Of a stretch of 64,000 nucleotides of DNA, positions 25,867 through 35,704 are shown piece by piece (position 1 is the first letter of the stretch; each line of letters opens with the position of its first letter). Under the pieces are notes generated by a model. It worked only from the letters and a program-made list of their open reading frames with translations. It made no database searches and was not told the origin of the DNA. The translations under genes were made by a program, and so were the position numbers. The DNA comes from Phycisphaerae bacterium (lineage in GTDB: Bacteria; Planctomycetota; Phycisphaerae; UBA1845; CAIVHJ01): assembly GCA_022072405.1 (NCBI GenBank), contig JAJVHX010000001.1, positions 62,001-126,000 on the forward strand. Reading direction: 5' to 3'.

Positions 25867-27972
25867 TCAGTTGTTAGCGGTGGCCAATTCCGCATCCGCT
25901 GCCTTCTTGGAAAGCTTGATACGGCCCTGGTCGTCGATGTTGATGACCTTCACTTTGAATTCATCACCGATCTTGCAGACTTCATTGACATTTTTCACAA
26001 AACCCTGCGACAGTTCGCTGATATGGCACAAGCCGTCCTGTCCGGGCAGGATTTCGATGAAGGCGCCGAAATCCTTGATGCTCATCACGCGGCCGTGATA
26101 GATGCGGCCGATCTTGACTTCCGCCGCCGCCGCTTCCACCAGGTTGCGGGCCTGTTCCGCCATTTCAGCATCAATGCTGCTGACATATACCGTCCCGTCA
26201 TCCTCGATCTCGATCTGGGCGCCGGTCTTGGCTTCAATACCCTTGATACCCTTGCCTCCGGGTCCGATCACTCGGCCGATGTTTTCCGGATTGATCTTGA
26301 TGGTCAGGATGCGCGGCGCCAGCCGGCTGGGTTCCGATTTTGGCCGCGGGATGGTCTGTAACATCCGCCGGAGTATATTCAGGCGGGCTTCGCGGGCGAT
26401 GGTGATCGCTTCGCGGATCAGCTCAAAACTGATGCCGGCGGCTTTGAGGTCGAGTTGAATGGCAGTGATACCCCGCTGCGTGCCGGCGACTTTGAAATCC
26501 ATATCGCCGAAGTGGTCTTCTTCGCCCAGAATATCCACCAGCATCATGTGCCGGTCGCCTTTATGAAACATGCCGATACTGATTCCCGCTACCGGCTGGA
26601 CGATCGGGACACCGGCATCCATCAGCGCCAGCGTTCCACCGCACACGGTCGCCATCGAACTGGAACCATTCGACTCCATGATATCGGATACCAGGCGTAT
26701 GGTATAGGGGAATTTATCGGGGGTGGGCAGTACGGCTTCGAGAGCCTTTTCGGCGAGATTGCCGTGGCCGATTTCCCGCCGGCTGACCGCACCGACTTTT
26801 TTGACTTCGCCGGTACAGATCGGCGGGAAGTTGTAATGGAGCATGAACTTTTTACTGTACTCTTCAGTCAAGCCATCCACAATCTGCTCATCGCGTACCG
26901 TACCCAGGGTGGCTGTCACCAGCGCCTGCGTTTCACCGCGCTGGAAAATGGAACTGCCATGAGTGCGGGGCAGAGCTTCGATTTCGCATTCGATTTCACG
27001 TATCTCGCCGGCAGGGCGTCCATCCGCCCGTACGCCGCTCTCCAGCAGCATGTCACGCACCACTTCGCCTTCAATCTCGTGCATGATGGCCCAGGCTTCA
27101 CTGCGATTATACTGCGGATTTTCCGCCTCTTCCGGGGCGACTTCGTCCAGCACTTCGCGGTAGAGATTGGACACCGCGTCATTGCGTTCCAGTTTGCCGT
27201 TTATGCTCTTGCGTTTGCGGAATTCATCGTAGCAACGCTTCTGCAGCAGATTTCGTAATTCTTCATTGCGCGGCTTGGGTTCCCAGACCACCGGTTTGCC
27301 GGCTTTGCTGACCAGTTCCTTCTGCATGGCGCACAGCTCGCGGATCACTGCATGTCCCTGACGGATTGCTTCCAGCACATCGGCTTCGCCGACTTCGCGT
27401 CCGCCCAGCTCGATCATGTTGACTTCTTCGGCATGGCCGCCCAGCACCAGCTCCATGTCGCTGTATTCCATCTGGGCTACGGTCGGATTGATCACCAGCT
27501 GGCCATCCACCCGTCCGATTCGCACCGCACCCAGCGGCTGGCTGAAGGGTACGCCGCTGATCGATAACGCCGCCGATGCCCCGATCATCGACAGAATATC
27601 CGGTTCGTTTTCCTGATCATGCGACAGTACCATCGCCTGGATCAGAATTTCATCCAGAAAACCATCCGGGAACATCGGCCGGATCGGACGATCAATCAGC
27701 CGCATGGTTAAAATTTCCTTGACCGTCGGCCGGCCTTCCCGCTTGAAAAATCCTCCCGGAATTTTTCCAGCCGCATAGGTCTTTTCCCGGTAATCGACGG
27801 TGAGCGGCATGAAGTCGCCGCCGGGCCGAGGTCCGCCGCGCACCACACCGACAAACACCACCGTATCCGCATAACGAATCCACACGCTGCCTGCCGCCTG
27901 ACGCCCGATCTTGCCGGTTTCAATGGTCAGCGTGCGGCCCGCGATTTCTCTGCTCACTACGACATGTGCCAT
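25867..27972 (-). CDS. pnp: Polyribonucleotide nucleotidyltransferase (PNPase)
   Basis: A 701-residue exoribonuclease that degrades RNA 3' to 5' with phosphate and makes tails in reverse. Two RNase PH-like halves are visible: the first with DYREKTYAAGKIPGGFFKRE and RLIDRPIRPMFPDG, the second with FQRGETQALVTATLGT and the active-site DILGEEDHFGDMDFKVAGT. The KH domain has PENIGRVIGPGGKGIKGIE and the S1 domain begins YHGRVMSIKDFGAFIEI. Length is normal. AGGACGGA precedes the ATG. It follows rpsO, the usual rpsO-pnp order, with about 200 bases between them. Confidence 0.97.
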   Translation of the reverse strand: MAHVVVSREIAGRTLTIETGKIGRQAAGSVWIRYADTVVFVGVVRGGPRPGGDFMPLTVDYREKTYAAGKIPGGFFKREGRPTVKEILTMRLIDRPIRPMFPDGFLDEILIQAMVLSHDQENEPDILSMIGASAALSISGVPFSQPLGAVRIGRVDGQLVINPTVAQMEYSDMELVLGGHAEEVNMIELGGREVGEADVLEAIRQGHAVIRELCAMQKELVSKAGKPVVWEPKPRNEELRNLLQKRCYDEFRKRKSINGKLERNDAVSNLYREVLDEVAPEEAENPQYNRSEAWAIMHEIEGEVVRDMLLESGVRADGRPAGEIREIECEIEALPRTHGSSIFQRGETQALVTATLGTVRDEQIVDGLTEEYSKKFMLHYNFPPICTGEVKKVGAVSRREIGHGNLAEKALEAVLPTPDKFPYTIRLVSDIMESNGSSSMATVCGGTLALMDAGVPIVQPVAGISIGMFHKGDRHMMLVDILGEEDHFGDMDFKVAGTQRGITAIQLDLKAAGISFELIREAITIAREARLNILRRMLQTIPRPKSEPSRLAPRILTIKINPENIGRVIGPGGKGIKGIEAKTGAQIEIEDDGTVYVSSIDAEMAEQARNLVEAAAAEVKIGRIYHGRVMSIKDFGAFIEILPGQDGLCHISELSQGFVKNVNEVCKIGDEFKVKVINIDDQGRIKLSKKAADAELATANN

Positions 27973-28179
27973 AATAATTCCGTCCTGTCCTCTGAAATGG
28001 GTCTCTATGTTCTACTTTTGTTTTGTTCCATGGTTATTGATCCGCACGCTGCTGATAAACGCTTTGATGTAATGATCCAGGCTGCCGCGCCAAATCCGCG
28101 TAGCCGGTGCCGCTGGTGGGGGACCGGTGAGTGATGCCTCTGGCGGGTGGGGCAGCTGAACATCACAGCTGCAATCCTC

Positions 28180-28449
28180 TTACTTACGCAAGCCGAGCTT
28201 GCCAATGATCTCCAGATAGCGCGTCCGATCCGTGCGCATCAGGTATTTTAACAGGCTGTTACGCTGCCCGACCATCTTCAGCAGCCCGCGGCGCGAGGAA
28301 TGATCCTTGCGGTGGGCTTTGAAGTGTTCGGTCAGGGTGGTGATCCGCTCGGTGAGCAGGGCAATCTGTATTTCAGGTGAACCGGTATCCTGCTGATGCC
28401 GTTGATGATGGTGAATAATACGAGTCTTGGTCTCTAATGTCGCAGCCAT
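28180..28449 (-). CDS. rpsO: 30S ribosomal protein S15
   Basis: An 89-residue S15, the exact usual length. The start at 28449 is fixed by the family N-terminus; the longer frame from 28506 is not used. Motifs are [16 protein letters not shown] and [19 protein letters not shown] followed by RNSLLKYL. It binds the 16S rRNA central domain early in 30S assembly. It opens the rpsO-pnp(-csp) unit. In many bacteria the S15 message has an autoregulatory leader; no such structure could be identified here. Confidence 0.97.
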   Translation of the reverse strand: MAATLETKTRIIHHHQRHQQDTGSPEIQIALLTERITTLTEHFKAHRKDHSSRRGLLKMVGQRNSLLKYLMRTDRTRYLEIIGKLGLRK

Positions 28450-28617
28450 TTGTCCAGTCCTCTGCCGCTCGAAACAGAAAACTCCGCTTCCAGCCGGTCT
28501 ACTCACCTGCCGGGGGCACCATTTCGGCGAATCCGTAAGTTTTTCATAGAATAACGATTATCGCCGATGCTGACAAGTACTCGTTCGGAAATTGCTCTAT
28601 AGACAAGAGTTAACAAT

Positions 28618-28783
28618 CGCGGATTGGATCGGTTTCATTTTTATGGGTCCGCCCGATAGGGGTCACTGGTGGTGTGCCACGGCTCTGTGAGCCGTGCAGG
28701 ATTGCGGTCCTCCACCACGGCTGGTTCAGCCGTGGCACACTCAACTCCCACACCACGGAACGATTAACACGTATCCGCTCTAG
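28618..28783 (-). mobile_element. TA-flanked MITE-like element, copy B
   Basis: Read on the minus strand it starts TAGAGCGGATACGTGTTAAT and ends near CATAAAAATGAAACCGATCC, lining up over about 160 bases with copy A at 16232. It carries two linked hairpins, GTGCCACGGCTctgtgAGCCGTGC and CCACGGCTGGTTCAGCCGTGG; copy A keeps one clear hairpin. Outer ends have TA on the right side. Confidence 0.65.
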
Positions 28784-28852
28784 TCAAAGAGGTAAATGAA
28801 TCAGGTGTAATTCACGCCAGAATTTTCCCTCATCAGCCACCCGCATCGTCAA

Positions 28853-28884
28853 TAAAAAAAGCACCGGGCCTGGGCCAGGTGCTT
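28853..28884 (-). terminator. Rho-independent terminator
   Basis: On the minus strand AAGCACC pairs with GGTGCTT over a 12-base loop and runs into a T tract of eight. It ends the gene at 28913. Confidence 0.87.
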
Positions 28885-28912
28885 GAAAAGTAAGGGGAAT
28901 TTATTCGTCAGG

Positions 28913-31024
28913 TCAGTGCAGCATATTGCTCGGGCGGATCAGTTTGGCGTTGCCGTCCACCTGGGCGTGAGCTTTGAGCACCGGAATAATCTGCGGAATC
29001 ATGTCGGCCCCGATGATATGGGTCGCCACACCACCCGTCAGATGGGCTACATACTGCCCCACGCCGCAATCGTCGATGTCGGCCAGTTTGGCGGCTACAT
29101 CGGTGCATTCACCCTCTTCAGGCAAGGCCGATTCATCCGGACAACCCGATGTTTCCCAGTCGGAATTGATGCCGATCGAAAAAGTATGAATCACCACACC
29201 ATTCTGACGCGCCCGGCAGGCTTCTTCCCAGACATACTCATTGCCCAGTTGAATATCGTAATCATCATCACTGCAGGGACTGCTGCAATTGCGTTTGATA
29301 TTGGCGTTGCCATCAGTGAAGAGCACGATCTGCTTAGCCGCACTGGCCCGCGGTTCTTCACCATCGCCCGGTTGACCGCCCGGAATATCGCCTTCGCTTT
29401 CCAGAAGATAATCCAATGCCTGCTCCAGGGTCTGGCCAGTATTGGTGTAGCCCGCTGGAGAAAAGGTGTTCATCTTATCCATAACAACATTGTAATGATT
29501 GTAATCTTGCAGATCGACCGTATGCACCGCCGTCGTGGAATAGACATTCGCACCGACATAATCATCATTGTTCACGTTGATCAGCTCATCGAAGAAGGCA
29601 TCGATCGCATCTTTGACATTGCGATCCGGCTGGGCCGGTGTGGCATACGCAAAAGGATTGCCCCCTTCACGACTGGCCACATTGTAATTCACAAACGTTT
29701 TCACTCCGAAACAATATTGAAAGTTGTCATAGTTCACCGAAACATCGAAATTGTAGTTACCGCTGCGGATGGTGTTGAAATAATTGGACCACTTGAAATT
29801 GTAGGAGTTGTAGTTGTTATTTATATTGACTTCCGACCATTTACGGATTCCAGCAGAATCAAGCATTGATAACTTGTTGTTGGTGCCGCTACCCCAACCA
29901 GAGATAATCTGGCTGCCGCTGCTGGAGGGGGTCCAGTTGTATACTCCGAGTGCGACACCTACGCGATAGTTATGATCGGTACTTTCCGTTGTCCCGTCGT
30001 TGTTGATATCGGTGAGGGTACGCAATCCTTCCAGATTCTGAGTACTAAGCGAATTATTATCCTTGTCTTTCAGCAAACCCGTGCTGACATAAGTTCCTGA
30101 TCCGGGGGGTGATTCCACCATCACCCCCAGTTTAACCATGGTCCCGTAAGACCAGAGGCTGTTATTCAGATAGACCAATCCCGGATCATTGGCGGGCACA
30201 TAGTTTCCACTTGGGGCAGCCATGTTCCAGTCGCTGGTTCCATAGCCCTGATCCGGTATACCCGCCAGATTCATAAACGTACCCCATTTGGGTCCGGGGT
30301 CCGACGCGGAGTAATCAGGATTGAAAATGCCCTGTAAGGCGGGTGGTGCGCCGGTGGAGGGAAAACTGTTGCCCATCGCCGCCCAGATTTCTCGTATATT
30401 CAGTGAGGCATCATAGCCCTGCGCTCGCATGTTAACCATCATCTTCAGATGTTCCAGGCAGGTATCGTCATTCATAGATCCCGATTTATCGTAGGTAAGC
30501 ATGAAATCTCGGGGGGGCAGCGAAGCCCAGCTGACCGAGCTGATGGTGTAAGAATCATGGCCCATGATGCTGCCCAGAATCGAGGTCAATCCCGGATTGA
30601 CCCCTTCGCCGAGGGTGGCGCTGACCTGCACGGCATTGAAATAGAGAGGGTTTTCGCCGTCTTCATTGGGGGTAAAGATATATTGGCCGAACTGGTTGAA
30701 GACCGCCTTGCCGGTCACCACATCCACGCCGGCTGGTGGGATGGCATAACCCTGGATGGTATTGCTGGCGATGAAATTCTGGCCGTGGGTGATGGCGTCA
30801 GCCTGCAGCTCTTCACGGGTGATACTGCCGGGTTGCTCACCGATCCAGGTCGCCGTACTGAGAGCGGCTGCATCCGTCGCCGTCCGCAACTGCACCCGGG
30901 CACTCTGAATCATGTTCATATCAATCGCCAGTGCCCCGAAACCGACCAGGGCGACTATCATCAGCGCCACGAGGACAATCACGGCTCCGGGCCGTTGATA
31001 AGCGCAGTTATTCACCTGCCGCAT
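28913..31024 (-). CDS. TadG-like protein with a von Willebrand factor A domain
   Basis: A 703-residue protein. The start at 31024 is chosen over ATG 31030, which sits directly against the GAGGGGAG ribosome site, and over the frame from 31147. Residues about 12-35 are a TadE/TadG-type membrane segment (GAVIVLVALMIVALVGFG) followed by a pseudopilin-like stretch rich in Ala. The vWA domain starts near residue 215 with the MIDAS motif TYDKSGSMNDD and includes VLFTDGNAN. Asn/Tyr-rich loops (NINNNYNSYNFKWSNYFN) break the domain. Several Cys near the end (NCSSPCSDDD, CGVGQY) may form disulfides. TadG-like proteins take part in Flp pilus assembly, but no other tad gene is here. Confidence 0.78.
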   Translation of the reverse strand: MRQVNNCAYQRPGAVIVLVALMIVALVGFGALAIDMNMIQSARVQLRTATDAAALSTATWIGEQPGSITREELQADAITHGQNFIASNTIQGYAIPPAGVDVVTGKAVFNQFGQYIFTPNEDGENPLYFNAVQVSATLGEGVNPGLTSILGSIMGHDSYTISSVSWASLPPRDFMLTYDKSGSMNDDTCLEHLKMMVNMRAQGYDASLNIREIWAAMGNSFPSTGAPPALQGIFNPDYSASDPGPKWGTFMNLAGIPDQGYGTSDWNMAAPSGNYVPANDPGLVYLNNSLWSYGTMVKLGVMVESPPGSGTYVSTGLLKDKDNNSLSTQNLEGLRTLTDINNDGTTESTDHNYRVGVALGVYNWTPSSSGSQIISGWGSGTNNKLSMLDSAGIRKWSEVNINNNYNSYNFKWSNYFNTIRSGNYNFDVSVNYDNFQYCFGVKTFVNYNVASREGGNPFAYATPAQPDRNVKDAIDAFFDELINVNNDDYVGANVYSTTAVHTVDLQDYNHYNVVMDKMNTFSPAGYTNTGQTLEQALDYLLESEGDIPGGQPGDGEEPRASAAKQIVLFTDGNANIKRNCSSPCSDDDYDIQLGNEYVWEEACRARQNGVVIHTFSIGINSDWETSGCPDESALPEEGECTDVAAKLADIDDCGVGQYVAHLTGGVATHIIGADMIPQIIPVLKAHAQVDGNAKLIRPSNMLH

Positions 31025-31187
31025 ACGCATCTCCCCTCTGTATATGTCACATCTCATCATGGTCAGAAATGACCAGCGGGCAGGAAGAGTCTCCCTCTCT
31101 CCTGTACCTAGACCAATCCCGTTGTCGGGCACTACTATTATAGCCACCCGATCGCGGGGGCCTGGTCAAAAAAAATTCAGGAAAATT

Positions 31188-31571
31188 CTAATTATTGAGT
31201 AATTTTACGGCTTTTTCCATCAGCCGGTCCATTCGGAAGGGTTTGTTCAGATAATCATCCACCCCCAGGCTCTGGGCCCAGGATTTATGTCGCTGGCCCG
31301 GATTACCCGTAATCATGATCACAAAGGGACGTTGTCCTTTTCGGCCGGCTTTGATTTTTTCCAGGACCAGGAATCCGCTACGTTTGGGCAGCATCGCATC
31401 GAGTACGACCAGGTCAGGCGTGTTGGCCGCCGCAATTTCGATGGCCATGTTGCCGTCCTGCGCCGTATCAATCACTGCACCGGTTTCTGAAAAGGCAATG
31501 CGGATGGCTTCGAGAATATCCGGATCGTCGTCCACGATCAGTACACGTTTGCCGTCGAATGATTCGGTCAC
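31188..31571 (-). CDS. Single-domain response regulator
   Basis: A 127-residue receiver domain with no output domain. Acidic residues are in VLIVDDDPDI, the phospho-acceptor Asp in LVVLDAMLPKRSGF, the Thr in VIMITGNPGQ, and the Lys in DDYLNKPF. The start is GTG at 31571 behind a GGAGG site. Such stand-alone receivers pass signals to kinases, flagellar or pilus motors, or other regulators. Its neighbours, a vWA/TadG protein and murI, do not reveal the partner; the sensor kinase at 14586 is an orphan and could be one. Confidence 0.9.
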   Translation of the reverse strand: MTESFDGKRVLIVDDDPDILEAIRIAFSETGAVIDTAQDGNMAIEIAAANTPDLVVLDAMLPKRSGFLVLEKIKAGRKGQRPFVIMITGNPGQRHKSWAQSLGVDDYLNKPFRMDRLMEKAVKLLNN

Positions 31572-31743
31572 AAAAGTACCTCCGACAAAAATATTGTCCT
31601 AATCAGTATAGAAGCCCCATAATTCGCTTACAATCTTTTCGTTCATGGATAAAATGTTCGCAACGAATATGGCCAATGTTTTCGTTGTGCCCTTGCCGAT
31701 AAATTAGAGACTCAAAAGCGCGGTCTCAACGAGGTTATCCATC

Positions 31744-32619
31744 TTGCCGGGTTTGCATTACTCAATATCTCCACGCGCCCCGATCGCAGTTTTTGATTCG
31801 GGTCTGGGCGGGCTGACTGTCGTCCGAGCGTTACGTTGTCAGATGCCGGATGAAGACGTGGTTTATTTTGGTGATGCCGCCCGGGTACCTTATGGCAACA
31901 AATCTGCCGAAACAATTACCCGCTTTACCCGCGAAATTTGCCAATTTCTATTGCATCTGCAGCCCAAACTGATCATCGCCGCCTGTAACACGGTCAGTGC
32001 CATCGCGTTGCCGGAATTGCGGGATGAACTGCCTGTTCCGATACTCGGAGTGGTGGAACCGAGTGCGATCGAAGCAGTGGAGGCCTCACGTAAGGAGCTG
32101 ATCGCGGTTCTCGGCACGGAAGCGACCATTGCCTCCTGTGCATTTGAACGGGCCATCCGGCGACACAATCCACGGATTCGCGTGGTACAGCAATCCTGTC
32201 CATTGCTGGTGCCCATTGTTGAAGAAGGGCGAATGGCTGACGATCCTATTACCCGCCAGGCTATTCATGATTATCTCGCCCCCATCAAACGATTACAGCC
32301 GGATGTGATTTTACTGGGCTGTACCCACTATCCCATGCTCAAACCGGCATTTAGCGATTACTTCGATCAATCGGTGGCTCTCATCGATTCCGGTGAGGCG
32401 GTCGTTAGTGCAGCCCATCGGTTATTGTCCGAACAGAATCTGTTGTCGCCGGCTACCCAGCGGGGTACAGTACAATGTTATGTCAGCGATTACCCCCAAC
32501 GCTTTGCCGCCATTGGCACTCGTTTCCTCGGTGAATCACTACCCCACGTTATCCGGGCCAGCGCCGAAGCCTGGCACTATTATCCACCCACGGCAGCCAC
32601 GATGGGTGCCTCCGCCTGA
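31744..32619 (+). CDS. murI: Glutamate racemase
   Basis: A 291-residue MurI, which makes D-glutamate for peptidoglycan. The start is TTG at 31744 with GAGG ten bases upstream. Visible motifs are VFDSGLGGLTVVRAL, the first catalytic Cys in IIAACNTVSAIALPEL, GVVEPSAIEAV and the second catalytic Cys in ILLGCTHYPMLKP. Both cysteines are intact, so it should be active. Length is typical. The presence of murI argues that this organism builds a peptidoglycan wall. The next gene, an HEAT lipoprotein, begins one base after the stop codon, so they are transcribed together. Confidence 0.95.
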   Translation: MPGLHYSISPRAPIAVFDSGLGGLTVVRALRCQMPDEDVVYFGDAARVPYGNKSAETITRFTREICQFLLHLQPKLIIAACNTVSAIALPELRDELPVPILGVVEPSAIEAVEASRKELIAVLGTEATIASCAFERAIRRHNPRIRVVQQSCPLLVPIVEEGRMADDPITRQAIHDYLAPIKRLQPDVILLGCTHYPMLKPAFSDYFDQSVALIDSGEAVVSAAHRLLSEQNLLSPATQRGTVQCYVSDYPQRFAAIGTRFLGESLPHVIRASAEAWHYYPPTAATMGASA

Positions 32620-32620
32620 A

Positions 32621-33406
32621 ATGCCCAGACCACTGAGAGTTAGCCTGCTGCGATATTTCCATAACATACTATTAATTATAGCGATATGTTCATTGTGGGG
32701 CTGTTCATACCCGAAATCGGGTAATACTACGAATGAACCCAATACAGGCAGTCGATTAGAACGACAGGTCATTCAGGCGGTGGAAGCCGAGAACCCGGAT
32801 GATCGGCGACGGGCGATTAATGCTCTGTCGGAGGATGGAGAATTATCTGATCCGACGGTGATGAAGGCGATATCTCTGATCGTGCGAACTGATCAGTCCG
32901 CCATGGTTCGTCGTACTGCTGCCAGAGCATTGGGACAATCCAAATCGATAGAAGCAGGCGAAATCCTGCTGCTGGTTCTGGCTCCCAGGGAAGGCCAGCC
33001 AGTGGTTTTTCCTACCAGCGGCGCGATCCGTCGCAGTTGTCTCGAAGGGTTGCAGCAGTTAGTGATTGACGGAGTTGATCCCGCCAGTTGGCCTGAGTTG
33101 ATCAAGGTGGCCAATATTTATCTGAGTGAGGATGCCACCCGCGAAGTGCGCATCGCTGCCGCCCAGTTACTGGGGTCAATCACTCAACCGGAAACACTGG
33201 AAGCCTTGATTGCGGGGCTGGAACAACCTGATTTTGCCGTGGTCCATAGCTGCGAAAACAGCTTGATCCGTTTAACCGGCGTGACTCATCATCATCAACC
33301 GCAAGAATGGCGAGAATGGCTGGCCCAAAGCGAAAATCCTTTCGCCCACGCCGGAGAGACGCCCGCCGATCTGCCGAAACCCAAACGCAGCGGTTGGTGG
33401 TGGTAG
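32621..33406 (+). CDS. HEAT-repeat lipoprotein
   Basis: A 261-residue protein starting one base after the murI stop; the frame also runs back to 32393 inside murI, which is rejected. Residues 1-24 are a signal peptide ending at a lipobox Cys (SLLRYFHNILLIIAICSLWGC, shortened here). The mature part is a series of helical repeats, with (RRTAARALGQ) and (VRIAAAQLLGS) typical of HEAT repeats, residues about 55-210. The tail is Trp-rich (KRSGWWW). It is likely a membrane-tethered scaffold outside the cytoplasmic membrane; no target is known. Confidence 0.75.
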   Translation: MPRPLRVSLLRYFHNILLIIAICSLWGCSYPKSGNTTNEPNTGSRLERQVIQAVEAENPDDRRRAINALSEDGELSDPTVMKAISLIVRTDQSAMVRRTAARALGQSKSIEAGEILLLVLAPREGQPVVFPTSGAIRRSCLEGLQQLVIDGVDPASWPELIKVANIYLSEDATREVRIAAAQLLGSITQPETLEALIAGLEQPDFAVVHSCENSLIRLTGVTHHHQPQEWREWLAQSENPFAHAGETPADLPKPKRSGWWW

Positions 33407-33497
33407 TACCAGCACCAGCGAGAGGATACGAATGATGTAACGGGTGTATTGACTGACCGCTGATGACTGATGACTAACCACTTTTCGAGGCTGGTCG

Positions 33498-34856
33498 ATG
33501 AGAACATCTCTTATTGGTTTATTGATTATCATGTCGGTCTCTAGTATTGCCTCAGCCCAGTCGGCAGCGGAATTGCAGCGGCGCGGGTTGGTGGGCATCG
33601 CCGCAGGTGAACCGAAGCAACGCGACACGGCGGGTGTGCAGGTGATCAACCTGGATATGAATGGGGGTGGTTATGATTCGAAAATCCGTCCCGGAGATCT
33701 GATCACTGCGGTGAATGGTCAGCCGATCACCCGGCTGGAACAATTCTACCAACTGCTCGAAGCGCCCCGCGCCGGCAGTCGTTGGACCTTTATGGTCACG
33801 CGCGGCAGCGAAACCTTCGAGGAGACGGTGATCGCCAAAGCCCCGCTACTGGAAGAATCCTCGGCTGAACAGATTGTGGAATACACCTGGGTAAAGGATG
33901 CGGACGACGTTCATCTGCGGGCGCTGCTTACCAAACCAGCCGGTCAGAAAGAGCCTCTTCCGGCCATTATTTTGCTGCCCGGACTGGGTGGCATGCCCTG
34001 CGATGATACGAACTTTCGTCTCTACAGCCAGTTGGCGGCCGAGTTCAATCGACGTGGCTTTCTGGTATGGCGCTACGATCAGCGCGGCGCCGGTGACAGT
34101 TATGGCCAGAGCTATCACGAAGTGAATTTCGAGCAGGAAGTCGCCGATGCGGCCATGATGTTCAAGGCGATTCAGGAACGGCCGGAGGTCGATCGCAGCC
34201 GCATCTATCTGTTTGGTTTCAGCATGGGTGGAGTGATCGCGCCGCAACTGGCGGCACAGCAGAGCGGCGTGGCGGGATTGATCACCTGGGGCACCATCTC
34301 CCGCCCGCTGGTGGAATACATGATCGAAGCGGCCCGTGAACAGGGAACGCTGGCGGAACTGGGCGCTCCGGAGGTTGATCGCCAGGTGCGGCTTACGCTG
34401 CGCTTTTATGAGCAATTACTCAGCGGCGAAGAGATCGAGAATATTATCAAGCAGTATCCGCAACTCAAGGGCTTTGTGGATGGCGGCTATGTGCTGGGCA
34501 AGACGGCTGATTATTGGCGACAGGTGGATTCCACGCTCTATTGGCGATTATATGGCCAGAGCAGCGTACCGGTGCTGGCGCTGTATGGTGAACATGATTT
34601 CATGGCCCGCCAAACCGATCAGGAACACATTGTCGAACTGGCCCACGCCGGCGGCCGGCAGGATGTGCACGCAGTGATTGTTCCCGGTGTGGATCACTAC
34701 ATGAACAGCGTACCCAATCGACAGGAAGCGTTTGTCCGCCTGCAGCAGCACCAATACAATTTCAACCCCGTGGCCGTGGAGGCGGCGGCATTGTGGCTGG
34801 AAAAACTGGAATCCTGGCGAAAATCAACCCCAGCCACACCCGCTGAACAGAAGTAG
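33498..34856 (+). CDS. Secreted PDZ-domain alpha/beta hydrolase
   Basis: A 452-residue protein with a signal peptide (TSLIGLLIIMSVSSIASA, cleavage near residue 20). A PDZ domain spans about 25-115 (SKIRPGDLITAVNGQPIT). From about 125 it is an alpha/beta hydrolase: ILLPGLGGMPCDDTNF oxyanion region, the nucleophile elbow GFSMGG with Ser at about 237, a late acid in ALYGEHDFMA and a His in GVDHYMNS. This is the layout of secreted esterases or peptidases of the dienelactone hydrolase type. It starts about 90 bases after the HEAT lipoprotein and faces the PH-domain gene; substrate is unknown. Confidence 0.8.
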   Translation: MRTSLIGLLIIMSVSSIASAQSAAELQRRGLVGIAAGEPKQRDTAGVQVINLDMNGGGYDSKIRPGDLITAVNGQPITRLEQFYQLLEAPRAGSRWTFMVTRGSETFEETVIAKAPLLEESSAEQIVEYTWVKDADDVHLRALLTKPAGQKEPLPAIILLPGLGGMPCDDTNFRLYSQLAAEFNRRGFLVWRYDQRGAGDSYGQSYHEVNFEQEVADAAMMFKAIQERPEVDRSRIYLFGFSMGGVIAPQLAAQQSGVAGLITWGTISRPLVEYMIEAAREQGTLAELGAPEVDRQVRLTLRFYEQLLSGEEIENIIKQYPQLKGFVDGGYVLGKTADYWRQVDSTLYWRLYGQSSVPVLALYGEHDFMARQTDQEHIVELAHAGGRQDVHAVIVPGVDHYMNSVPNRQEAFVRLQQHQYNFNPVAVEAAALWLEKLESWRKSTPATPAEQK

Positions 34857-34862
34857 CAACAT

Positions 34863-35459
34863 TTACAGATTTTCCACGTAGAGCGATTTGCGGCGCAGTG
34901 TACGCATGTTCTGCCGGATCAGGTCGGCGACCTCATCGGGTCTCTTGATCCCGCGGATGCGCAGATCACGATTGGTGCTGTCGGTAGAAATAATCTGCAC
35001 GGTACCCAGGGCTACGATGCGATCAAAAAGCGATTTGGTGATGCGCACATCATCGACGCGGATCAGTTCGGTCTGGTCGATCGTCTTGCTCAGGATGCCG
35101 GTTTCAATAAAGAGGCGCTGGCTGGTGAGACGGTAGCGGTGATTGAGCATGCCGATGAAGGTGCGACCCAGCGCATAGAGCCAGCCGGCGGCCAGCAGGC
35201 TGTAGAAGGTCGTCTTAAGCCAGGGTGCCTCCACACTGCATATCAGGACCACCGCCACAATGGTCCAGGCGAGCGCCAACAGGTGCAGGTCCATATAATG
35301 ATGCCAATGGGTATGACCTTTCCATAATTCTTTTTCATCTCTGGGATCCAGGGGAAGTCCGTCCGCAGCCCCTGTTGAAACAGTAGCCGTTGATTCAGGT
35401 ACCGGCGCTGCTGGTGTAGTTTTGGATGCATCTTTTTGCGGGCTATCATTTTGCGTCAT
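34863..35459 (-). CDS. Bacterial PH-domain membrane protein
   Basis: A 198-residue protein; the ATG at 35459 has GAGGAAC upstream, against the longer frame from 35531. Residues about 1-45 are disordered and Thr/Pro-rich. Two membrane helices lie at about 65-100 (LLALAWTIVAVVLICSV, YSLLAAGWLYALGRTF). The C-terminal part, about 105-185, is a bPH2 domain: HRYRLTSQRLFIETGIL, DQTELIRVDDVRI, and TVQIISTDSTNRDLRIRGI. The domain would lie on one side of the membrane. The family has no fixed function; some members help lipid or stress regulation. Confidence 0.8.
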   Translation of the reverse strand: MTQNDSPQKDASKTTPAAPVPESTATVSTGAADGLPLDPRDEKELWKGHTHWHHYMDLHLLALAWTIVAVVLICSVEAPWLKTTFYSLLAAGWLYALGRTFIGMLNHRYRLTSQRLFIETGILSKTIDQTELIRVDDVRITKSLFDRIVALGTVQIISTDSTNRDLRIRGIKRPDEVADLIRQNMRTLRRKSLYVENL

Positions 35460-35704
35460 ATTAGTTCCTCGGCTGATGGCGGGCTTAGCGCATCTTGACA
35501 TTCGCAACAACTCGAACCATCGGCAGCACATCAGACTCCAGATTCAACAGGATGTCAATTCCGGATTTTTCCTCTTGACAATAGGCTGGGGTCTACATTC
35601 TAAATGGGCGCGCGCCGATGGCGCTACGGCAGATTTCGAGCGATCGAAAGCCGAGATTAGCCGATAGATGGGGTGCTTGGTGGCATCCGGCGTGAAAAGG
35701 TAGT

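Larger units (their letters stand above)
28450..28912. other. Intergenic region with MITE copy B and a terminator
   Basis: More than 450 bases without a gene. It contains the reversed MITE copy B (28618-28783) and the terminator of the vWA gene (28853-28884). Confidence 0.5.

Noticed and set aside
28883-29869. 328-residue plus-strand frame opposite the vWA gene
   Set aside because: Shadow frame; it starts inside the terminator of the vWA gene.
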